DNA of 7,853 bases, from NCBI GenBank assembly GCA_038230595.1, contig JBBRMY010000119.1, positions 1 through 7,853 on the forward strand, written 5' to 3'. The position numbers and the translations under genes were made by a program. A model generated the notes under the pieces. The model saw only the letters and a list, made by a program, of their open reading frames with translations. It was not told the origin of the DNA and did not search any database. Position 1 is the stretch's first letter; each line of letters starts with the position of its first letter. This document shows, in pieces, positions 1 through 5,710 of the stretch. Source of the stretch: JBBRMY01 sp038230595 (GTDB lineage Bacteria > Bacteroidota > Ignavibacteria > Tepidaquicellales > Tepidaquicellaceae).

Positions 1-49
1 ATAGTTATACTTTCTATTGATAAACTGATTAAAATATTTTAATTAACAA

Positions 50-1444
50 ATGGACTTTCTCGATCAATTAGTAATTCCGCCGAATGAAACCCATGTTCAG
101 GTTTTAAAGTTTATTCTTATACTTTCCCTGATGCTTTTTTCTGCATATGTTGGGATATTGTTCGGAAGCTCAATGCTTGCAACTTTTTTCAACAGAAGGT
201 ATAAAAAATCCCACAACAGGAGAGATTATAACTTTGCAAGAGATCTTATGGATACTCTTACTGCAAGCAAGAATGTAGGTATTGGTCTTGGAATGATCCC
301 TGTTTTCTCAATTACATTTGTTTATGCTCAGCTGCTGTTTGAATCGAAAAGCATTACAATAGGACTGATGCTTTTTTCCGCCATACTGTTTGTTTTTGGA
401 ATTACTTTTATTTATAAATTTAAAAGTAATTTTGATATTGAAGGAGTAGTAGATACTCTTAAAGATATGGTAAAGGGAAAGCATGCAGGTAATACAGCCT
501 TACAGAGTGGTGACGTTGCTTTGACAGGTGAGGTAATCCCGGAAGAGATCGAAGAGTATGAAGTAAAAGTAAAAAGATCTAAAACCGTCTCGGGATTTTA
601 TGCAAATATTTTCCTTATAATTGCTATCTGGATGTTCATGGCAGCTGTACATGCTGCTTCAAATCCTTTAGAATGGGAAACAGCCGGCTTTTTTGGAGTG
701 GTATTCTCCTGGGCTGCTATGCTTAATACTTTATATTTCTTTTCATGGTCTTTTGCAGTTACCGGTGTTTCTATTTTATTCTTCTTCTTTAAATGGCAGG
801 GTGGATTGCAGCATCGTGAAGTAGGGTATATGAATTATGTTAAAAAAACAGGTGCCTTAATAGCTTTTGTTTCCTGTATAATTCTTCCTCTTTTCATTTT
901 TATAAATTTTATGAACCTTCCCGGTTCAGCACTTTCATTCTCAATATTTTTATACACGGGTCTGGCACTTGTAGCTTTACTGCTTGCATGCAATCTTCTT
1001 TATGCAACATTAAAAAATCTTGACCTGAGATATACTACCGGCGCATTTATTATGATACTTCTGGTAGTTGTTTTTTCTGCATTGAGAGATAATGCAGCCG
1101 TTTCAGCTTCACTAAAAGATCACCTTAAGGAAGTAAATGTTAAAGCTGAAGAGTATGAAAAGAAAACAAAGACTATAGCTGTAAATACTACCGGTATCAG
1201 TGGAGAGGAAATATTCAATACGAGATGCTCAGCTTGTCACAGATTTGATACAAAGCTTGTTGGACCTCCTTACAAGGAGACTTTGCCTAAGTATAACGAC
1301 AATGTTAAGAAAGTAGCAGCATTCGTTTATAACCCTGTTAAAATGAATCCTGACTATCCTCCGATGCCTAATCAGGGACTAAAGCAAAAAGAAGCAGAAG
1401 CTATCGCAGCATATATCCTGCAGAAAGTTAAAGAGTATAAATAA
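50..1444 (+). CDS. Polytopic membrane protein with C-terminal monohaem cytochrome c domain
   Basis: The 464-residue product has two parts. Residues 1 to about 350 are very hydrophobic, with about eight probable membrane segments (near 17-39, 76-95, 102-122, 182-203, two between 210 and 250, and further ones near 268-290, 298-318 and 330-350). A charged loop at about 125-180 separates the third and fourth segments. The C-terminal 75 residues form a class I cytochrome c domain with a CSACH haem site (Cys393, Cys396, His397), a GPP motif, and a likely distal ligand Met439 in a PPMP context. A short linker predicted as helical joins the two parts, so the haem domain probably sits in the periplasm. 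I infer electron transfer between a membrane partner and periplasmic carriers. I do not recognise the membrane part as a named family. The ATG at 50 lacks a clear SD (AATTAACAA precedes it), but no better start is visible. A strong terminator follows, so it ends its transcript. Confidence 0.85.
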   Translation: MDFLDQLVIPPNETHVQVLKFILILSLMLFSAYVGILFGSSMLATFFNRRYKKSHNRRDYNFARDLMDTLTASKNVGIGLGMIPVFSITFVYAQLLFESKSITIGLMLFSAILFVFGITFIYKFKSNFDIEGVVDTLKDMVKGKHAGNTALQSGDVALTGEVIPEEIEEYEVKVKRSKTVSGFYANIFLIIAIWMFMAAVHAASNPLEWETAGFFGVVFSWAAMLNTLYFFSWSFAVTGVSILFFFFKWQGGLQHREVGYMNYVKKTGALIAFVSCIILPLFIFINFMNLPGSALSFSIFLYTGLALVALLLACNLLYATLKNLDLRYTTGAFIMILLVVVFSALRDNAAVSASLKDHLKEVNVKAEEYEKKTKTIAVNTTGISGEEIFNTRCSACHRFDTKLVGPPYKETLPKYNDNVKKVAAFVYNPVKMNPDYPPMPNQGLKQKEAEAIAAYILQKVKEYK

Positions 1445-1467
1445 TACAAGCTGTTAAAAAAAGTTAC

Positions 1468-1479
1468 TCCCGCACGGGA
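1468..1479. other. Short GC-rich inverted repeat before the terminator
   Basis: TCCCG-CA-CGGGA is a small perfect palindrome just after the cytochrome c gene. On the minus strand it is followed within a few bases by a run of seven T (1461-1455 region), so it may act as a second, weaker terminator for the convergent B12 operon. The very short stem and tight loop make this uncertain. Confidence 0.4.
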
Positions 1480-1481
1480 AT

Positions 1482-1513
1482 AAAAAAGGGAAGCCAATGG
1501 CTTCCCTTTTTTT
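1482..1513. terminator. Rho-independent terminator, probably bidirectional
   Basis: A perfect inverted repeat has the core GGGAAGCC, loop AAT, GGCTTCCC. It is flanked by six A residues on the left and seven T residues on the right, so it reads as hairpin plus U-tract on both strands. On the plus strand it lies about 40 bases after the cytochrome c gene. On the minus strand it lies about 160 bases past the end of the B12 operon and could stop that transcript too. Confidence 0.92.
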
Positions 1514-1530
1514 GTTTACAATGCTTTAAA

Positions 1531-1675
1531 GGCTGAAAGCCTTAAACATCAAAACTTGGGGCAACGCCCCAAGTAAAATCTGAAGTAAATTCAGGCTGTA
1601 AGCCTGAGACGCTATAATTATAACTCAAACGAGTTTCCGCTCCATTGGTGTTTTTCATCACCTCGCTTTTTCACT
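1531..1675. repeat. Degenerate copy of the hairpin-rich intergenic repeat
   Basis: This stretch repeats, in the same order and orientation, the blocks found at 5806-6212: a GGCT-GAA-AGCC hairpin (1531-1541), ATCAAAACTTGGGGC with its inverted partner GCCCCAAGT (1548-1573), a TCAGGCT-GTA-AGCCTGA hairpin (1591-1607), then CATTGGTGTTTTT...TCACC...TTTTTCACTT (1643-1675). The TTCCGAT/ATCGGAA hairpin present in the other copies is missing here. The end of the repeat overlaps the stop codon (1671-1673) of the convergent beta-propeller gene. It fills the gap between the two convergent genes, and I see no coding potential in it. Confidence 0.8.
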
Positions 1676-2984
1676 TAATTAAGGTCATCTTCTTCACTTC
1701 GCTAAAGCTCCCGGCATTAAGCTTATAAAAATAAACTCCGCTTGATAATGCTGCTGCATTAAAGCTCACTTCATAACTGCCTGCTCTTTTACTTTCGTTT
1801 ATTAGCTTATCAACTTCCTTACCACTCATATCATAAATTGCCAGGCTAACAAATTCTGAAGAAGGAATTGAAAACTTTATTGTCGTAGCCGGATTAAATG
1901 GATTAGGATAGTTCTGTGAAAGTTTATATCCGTTAACTAATTCTGAAATAAATCTTACATCAACACTGTTCGTTCTGTCAAATACTATTCTTCTTGGTGC
2001 AACTCCCGTTGTATAAGTATGCTCCAGAACTCCTGCCTGACTATAAATATAAAGACTTCCGGAAACTGTAAAATTTTTCGCATCTGCAATAAAATGTTTA
2101 TTATTTGTGTAATCAAAATTATATCCGTAAAAAAATGATGAAGCAGGATTCGGATTCATAATGAATTCATCCGAAACTCTGGTTGATAAATTCAGCCTTC
2201 CTATATTATTGTTGTAATTTATGAAATAGACATAATTTGAATTCTTATCAACACAAATGTCTTTATCAACTCCGCCTGCAACTGTAAAGCTGTCGAGCTT
2301 CTGGTAAGTATCCGGATCAAGTTTGTAAATTGTTCCCTGCGGTCCGGTTGTACCGATCAGCAGCTTCTGATCGTTCGTTATTGCGATCGCTACCGGCTGA
2401 TAATTAAAAAATACTCTTGCTACAACTGAATCGGTTGCCGAATTAATTATTGAAACTGAAGAATCTGAAGCACCTCCGAATGCGCTGGTATTGCAAACAA
2501 ACACTTTATTATGAAACCCCAGTATTTCCTGCGGATAGACTCCAACATTTACTTCTTTAATTATATTTAATGTGTTAATATCGAGTACTGTTACTTTACT
2601 GCCGGGTCCGTTTGTTGCATAAACTTTATTGTTGATCACAGTTAATGAATATGGATTCGTACCAAATACTTTTGAATTAACAACTGTACCTGCTGAATCA
2701 AGCTTATACAGTTTTCCCGCTCCCCCAAAATTCCCTTGCTCAAGCATGTAAAGATTAGATTGAAATTTTGCAAGTCCGTCAGGATATAATCCGATATTTC
2801 CCGGTGAAAAAACATTTAATGAAAAGCTGTTGCCTGAATACTGATAAAGTGAAAGCTTCGCAGCCCCCGGAGAAAAGCTTCCTTCGCTGAGTATATATGC
2901 TTTCGTATTCTGTGAGTAGGTGATATTAAAATTTAAAAATAATGCCGATACAATTAAAGCAAATGATAGTAATGTTTTTTTCAT
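1671..2984 (-). CDS. Secreted YncE/BtuG-like beta-propeller with T9SS type A sorting domain
   Basis: The 437-residue product begins with a Sec signal peptide (MKKTLLSFALIV..., cleavage likely after TYS, near residue 24). It has no lipobox cysteine. Residues about 27-345 are repeated beta-propeller blades of the YncE/DUF5074 type. Visible signs are the opening AYILSEGSFSPGAAKLSLY, the blade phrases NKVYATNG, SKVTVLDINT, HNKVFVCNT and SSVSIINSATDSVVARV, and NYQPVAIAITN. Residues about 351-437 are a T9SS type A C-terminal domain (NYPNPFNPATTIKF, then SGVYFYKL and final KKMTLIK), which directs export and anchoring at the cell surface. The ATG overlaps the btuB stop in ATGA (2984-2981), so the two are probably translationally coupled. 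Bacteroides BtuG, a surface propeller next to BtuB, binds cobalamin very tightly. By homology and position I infer the same role here. Direct B12 binding is not shown by sequence alone. Confidence 0.9.
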   Translation of the reverse strand: MKKTLLSFALIVSALFLNFNITYSQNTKAYILSEGSFSPGAAKLSLYQYSGNSFSLNVFSPGNIGLYPDGLAKFQSNLYMLEQGNFGGAGKLYKLDSAGTVVNSKVFGTNPYSLTVINNKVYATNGPGSKVTVLDINTLNIIKEVNVGVYPQEILGFHNKVFVCNTSAFGGASDSSVSIINSATDSVVARVFFNYQPVAIAITNDQKLLIGTTGPQGTIYKLDPDTYQKLDSFTVAGGVDKDICVDKNSNYVYFINYNNNIGRLNLSTRVSDEFIMNPNPASSFFYGYNFDYTNNKHFIADAKNFTVSGSLYIYSQAGVLEHTYTTGVAPRRIVFDRTNSVDVRFISELVNGYKLSQNYPNPFNPATTIKFSIPSSEFVSLAIYDMSGKEVDKLINESKRAGSYEVSFNAAALSSGVYFYKLNAGSFSEVKKMTLIK

Positions 2985-4879
2985 AAAGAGTAACCCAGGT
3001 TTAGTTTTAATTTAAAATTTCTTAAAGGTGTCGGATAACCTGATATTATCTGGTAATCCGAATTAGTTATATTATTTAATTCAAATTTTATTTCAGCCGG
3101 AAGTTTAACGATATTAAATTTATAAAATATGTTTCCGTCTAATAAATTTACAGGAGACAGCTGATCCAGATTTTCCTGATTGGAAAATCTCTTCCCGAGA
3201 TATGAATAAAATAAATTTATCCCTCCGGCTGCTGCTTTAAATTCAACACTTGCCTGAACTTGGTTAACAGGAATGTAAATTATCTGTTTTCCGGTTGTAG
3301 GGTCCTGTGCATAATTTTCACTTGTCTTCACTGATGAATTGTCTGTATATGAGAGTCCGCTCTTAACAAAAATTTCTTTGCTAAAGGAATATTGAAGCTG
3401 AAGAGAGGAAATTAAAATATTAGATCTTGATCTGCCGATATTAACAGGGCTCCAGACCGATCCTCTGTGAGGGATCCAAACTATTCTGTCCTGCAGGTCA
3501 ATATTTAAATAAGAAAAGTCCAGAGTATATTCAAAGACTGATCTTCCGTGAAATACAATCCCTGCTTCGTAGTTTTGTGAGTACTCAGGCTTAAGCTCAG
3601 GATTCCCCCCATCTTTCCAGTACAGATCATTAAATGTCGGTGCTCTGAAATTTCTTCCTGCATTTGCTCTAAAATGAAGATCTGTTTTTTCTAAGGGCTT
3701 ATAGTTTAATCCAATTCTATAGGTCACTGCTCCTTTTTCAAGGTCAGTTAAATAATCATAGCGAAGTGATGGGAAAAAAGATAAATTTTTCCACTTCAAA
3801 GTATTTGAATTAAAAACTGAATAATGCTTTCTGTTTATATCTGAGATAGTTTCATTGCTGTAAAGTGTTCCGTATTTTACCTCTGATCCCAAAACATATA
3901 GATTATCTTTCGCATTTAACTCTATCCTGGAAGCACCGGAAAGTAATATATTTTTGTAATAGCTGTTGATCACATTCTCAGTGTGGTAATTCAATAAATT
4001 ATTTTGAAAGTTAATATCAGAAATAACAGAAATATTCTTCTTTGAGTAATTAACCTGCAGAATGTTTTTCCAGTCTTTATCTGATTGAGATGCAGTAGGA
4101 GCGGAATAACCTGTCTCTAAACCGGGAAGGTCTCTGCGTGAGTTTACGAATTGTGTATAATAGCTTGTCTTAACAAATGGACTGAAAATATATTGTGATG
4201 AGACTGAATAATTTGAAATATTATATCCCGCTCCTGCTCTGTATTTCAGTTCGTTCTCTGTTCCGTTATCGTAATAATAAGAGTAATCATTATCAGAGTT
4301 ATGCGTTGAGGCTGAAAAGTCAAAGCTAAACTTTTTTATATTGCTTGAAATATCAAAAGAAATATCTTTGCTGTTAAATGATCCGTATGCAGAATTCAGA
4401 TCGATCTTCAGCTTTTTCTCTAATGAATTATCTGTAATGATATTAACAACTCCCCCTATAGCTTCAGAGCCGAACAATGTACTGTATCCGTTATTTAATA
4501 CTTCAACTTTTTTAATGCTTAATGATGGAATTAAAGCAAGGTCATATAATCCATTCTGCATGGAATTTAATTTCGAGCCGTTTAAAAGAATTACAGTATG
4601 CTCTGCTCCAAGCCCGTTCATTGAAATTGTCTGAAGTGCTGTTGGACCTCCATATGATTTCACAAAAACTCCTGTAACTGTTTTCAGAATTTCTGAAATA
4701 TTAGAGCCGTTCCTATTATGCAGTGAGTTTTTATCTAATACAGTTATGTGAGATGGAGATGATAAGATGTCAGTTCCATAGGAAGAAATAACTTTTATTT
4801 CATCAGTCTTAATATCATCCTGAGCATAAATATTAAATGCTGATGAAAGTATAAACAATATTAAAATAAATTTATTCAA
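2981..4879 (-). CDS. btuB: TonB-dependent outer-membrane cobalamin receptor (BtuB type)
   Basis: The 632-residue product has a signal peptide (MNKFILILFILSSAFNIYA), a possible TonB box around residues 26-33 (DEIKVISS), and a plug domain at about 40-150. The plug contains ILKTVTGVFVKSYGG, NGLGAEHTVILLNG and the family signature IKKVEVLNNGYSTLFGSEAIGGVVNIIT. The rest is a 22-strand-type barrel, including NAGRNFRAPTFNDLYW and LKPEYSQNYEAGI. Length fits BtuB-like receptors. The chain ends LGYSL rather than with the more usual aromatic residue. The start is TTG at 4879, chosen because the signal peptide begins there and the previous gene stops only 9 bases upstream. The SD is weak. It lies second in an operon under a cobalamin riboswitch, which strongly supports a corrinoid substrate over other TonB-dependent ligands. 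Expression should fall when B12 is plentiful. Confidence 0.93.
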   Translation of the reverse strand: MNKFILILFILSSAFNIYAQDDIKTDEIKVISSYGTDILSSPSHITVLDKNSLHNRNGSNISEILKTVTGVFVKSYGGPTALQTISMNGLGAEHTVILLNGSKLNSMQNGLYDLALIPSLSIKKVEVLNNGYSTLFGSEAIGGVVNIITDNSLEKKLKIDLNSAYGSFNSKDISFDISSNIKKFSFDFSASTHNSDNDYSYYYDNGTENELKYRAGAGYNISNYSVSSQYIFSPFVKTSYYTQFVNSRRDLPGLETGYSAPTASQSDKDWKNILQVNYSKKNISVISDINFQNNLLNYHTENVINSYYKNILLSGASRIELNAKDNLYVLGSEVKYGTLYSNETISDINRKHYSVFNSNTLKWKNLSFFPSLRYDYLTDLEKGAVTYRIGLNYKPLEKTDLHFRANAGRNFRAPTFNDLYWKDGGNPELKPEYSQNYEAGIVFHGRSVFEYTLDFSYLNIDLQDRIVWIPHRGSVWSPVNIGRSRSNILISSLQLQYSFSKEIFVKSGLSYTDNSSVKTSENYAQDPTTGKQIIYIPVNQVQASVEFKAAAGGINLFYSYLGKRFSNQENLDQLSPVNLLDGNIFYKFNIVKLPAEIKFELNNITNSDYQIISGYPTPLRNFKLKLNLGYSL

Positions 4880-4888
4880 CTATATCTT

Positions 4889-5080
4889 TTAATTTAATTC
4901 ATCTTTTAACTTAGCTTTAATATCGTCTATACATTTAGTGCACAGGCAGCCTTCATAATTATTTTTTAAATATAGTCTTTCATCTTTATTCAGGTCGATA
5001 GTTGTACACCAACAGGTTTCAAATGTATTTGCTTTGCATTCGAACTCAGTATTACACGATGGACAAACTGAATTATTCAA
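4889..5080 (-). CDS. Small cysteine-rich CWC-family protein, first gene of the B12 operon
   Basis: From a TTG at 5080 this reads 63 residues with eight cysteines (6, 9, 15, 23, 25, 45, 47, 50) in the pattern CPSC, CEC-like FEC, CWC, CLC and C. This matches the cysteine-rich CWC family (Pfam Cysteine-rich_CWC), presumed metal-binding but with no role I can name. No SD precedes the TTG. A much better signal, AGGAG eight bases before ATG at 5106, is in a different frame and hits TGA at 5079-5077. One extra A in the run of five A (5100-5096, minus strand) would join them into a product beginning MPKKSKQLKLNNSVCPSC, a natural-looking N-terminus. So this is a true TTG start, a frameshifted gene or a sequencing error. 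The stop is 9 bases from btuB. Confidence 0.82.
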   Translation of the reverse strand: MNNSVCPSCNTEFECKANTFETCWCTTIDLNKDERLYLKNNYEGCLCTKCIDDIKAKLKDELN

Positions 5081-5106
5081 TTTAAGCTGCTTTGATTTTT
5101 GGGCAT
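5077..5106 (-). other. Nine-codon reading frame with strong SD (upstream ORF or displaced 5' end of the CWC gene)
   Basis: ATG at 5106 follows AGGAG (5119-5115) with eight T between, the best ribosome site in the operon. It reads MPKNQSSLN and then stops at TGA 5079-5077. The stop overlaps the TTG at 5080-5078 in the sequence TTGA, so ribosomes ending here could restart on the CWC gene. The alternative is that this is the real start of the CWC protein, separated from the body by a missing A in the 5100-5096 run. Confidence 0.6.
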
Positions 5107-5193
5107 AAAAAAAACTCCTGTATTCTTTTATTCATCTTGCGAATTAACCTTGCGAAGGGAAAATACCTTTGAAGATATAAAAGAAAACAGGAG
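5107..5193 (-). terminator. Riboswitch expression platform: terminator hairpin that also hides the SD
   Basis: On the minus strand, CTCCTGT-T-TTCTTTTAT (5193-5177) pairs with ATAAAAGAA-T-ACAGGAG (5131-5115): 16 base pairs with one U-U mismatch. AAGAT/ATCTT (5172-5176 with 5134-5138) extends it inward. Eight T residues follow (5114-5107), giving a classic intrinsic terminator. The 3' arm is also the AGGAG Shine-Dalgarno for ATG 5106, paired with CTCCT, so the same hairpin could block translation. The loop region carries a direct repeat of TTCGCAAG (5156-5149 and 5143-5136). Confidence 0.88.
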
Positions 5194-5202
5194 CTTTCTA
5201 TC

Positions 5203-5232
5203 AGATCAGCCGATCTTTTCCCACGAAGATCT
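5203..5232 (-). promoter_or_regulatory. AGATC repeats between aptamer and terminator (candidate switching hairpin)
   Basis: On the minus strand AGATC-GGCT-GATCT (5216-5203) forms a five-pair hairpin, and another AGATCT sits at 5232-5227. That copy can pair with the same GATCT arm instead, so two alternative hairpins exist between the aptamer and the terminator. Such mutually exclusive pairing is what a switching region would need, but which fold follows B12 binding cannot be told by eye. Confidence 0.4.
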
Positions 5233-5239
5233 AATGAAT

Positions 5240-5418
5240 CAATTCAAGGCAGGTCTCCTGACTCAGAAGCAGTTTACAGCCGCCTTCCCGTTATTAATTA
5301 ACAGTGGCGCAAAAAATGGCTGCTCTTCTTCTTTACAGTTGCGGGGACAGTTCCGGCATTTAACCGGATTCCCATTTAATCACCGTAGGGGACTACCCGA
5401 CGGCGAACCAAAGAATTG
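5240..5418 (-). promoter_or_regulatory. Cobalamin (adenosylcobalamin-type) riboswitch aptamer
   Basis: Read on the minus strand, all conserved blocks of the cobalamin riboswitch appear in order: the closing stem CAATTC (5418-5413) with GAATTG (5245-5240), GGTTCGCC then TAAATGGGAA (5380s), the P4 hairpin TCCGG/CCGGA (5368-5352), CTGTCCCCGCAACTGT (5350-5335), GCCACTG (5308-5302), GGGAAGGCGG (5289-5280), and the B12 box AGTCAGGAGACCTGCC (5263-5248). It lies about 50 bases upstream of a terminator hairpin and about 160 bases upstream of the CWC-btuB-propeller operon. Binding of B12 should reduce expression of all three genes. Confidence 0.97.
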
Positions 5419-5473
5419 TTATAAAGAACGTTCATGAATATAATCACTTTAAGAATTAAGATATACTCATAAA

Positions 5474-5585
5474 ACCAATCACAAATATCCAACCTCAATA
5501 ACGAAACCTCAAACAACCAATCTCATTAATCCGATCTCATATTACCAATCTCATAAATCCGATCTCATAATACTGATCAAAAAAC
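5474..5585. repeat. 14-bp tandem array, about eight units
   Basis: Units start at 5474, 5488, 5502, 5516, 5530, 5544, 5558 and 5572, each 14 bases long. The best-kept ones alternate ACCAATCTCATWAA and TCCGATCTCATAWT, so 5516-5543 and 5544-5571 form a 28-bp double unit repeated twice with few differences. Outer units are more diverged, and weak matches continue on both sides (5460-5473, and from 5586). The plus strand is almost free of G. The period is not a multiple of three and there is no start codon, so it is not coding. The array lies just upstream of the riboswitch, where its promoter would be expected. Confidence 0.8.
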
Positions 5586-5599
5586 CCAATCATATTTCT

Positions 5600-5624
5600 G
5601 TCATCCCTGCGAAAGCAGGGATCC
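5600..5624. repeat. REP-like hairpin ATCCCTGC-GAAA-GCAGGGAT
   Basis: An eight-pair perfect stem with a GAAA tetraloop (5603-5622) sits inside the sequence GTCATCCCTGCGAAAGCAGG. Close relatives of this motif (GTCATTCCCGCGAAAGCGGG and similar) are common intergenic repeats in many unrelated bacteria. There is no T-run right after it, so it is more likely a dispersed repeat than a terminator. Confidence 0.75.
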
Positions 5625-5710
5625 CGAAAATGAAACACAATTCTTCATCGAATATTTCCCTCGTTTACCAATTGCCTTTCTGAAGTCCCCATATCAATCT
5701 CTTTCCCCCT

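Noticed and set aside
4341..4634. 97-codon plus-strand open frame
   Set aside because: It lies entirely antisense to the conserved plug and early barrel region of btuB and has no supporting motif or ribosome site.
5099..5437. 112-codon plus-strand open frame
   Set aside because: It runs antisense through the terminator hairpin and the whole cobalamin riboswitch. The conserved RNA blocks explain the sequence, and the translation resembles no protein.
5419..5473. Promoter for the B12 operon
   Set aside because: A promoter must lie near here on the minus strand, but I could not find a convincing -33/-7 or -35/-10 pair with proper spacing, so I give no coordinates.
5474..5585. CRISPR array
   Set aside because: The units are 14 bp, contiguous and degenerate with no spacers, and no cas genes are present.
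5603..5622. Rho-independent terminator
   Set aside because: The stem is good, but neither strand has a T-run directly after it and no gene ends nearby.
5453..5684. Stop-free plus-strand frame through the 14-bp array and hairpin (contains ISVIPAKAGIP)
   Set aside because: It has no early start codon and its repeat period is not a multiple of three. The VIPAKAGI phrase is the usual false translation of the GAAA-loop hairpin repeat.
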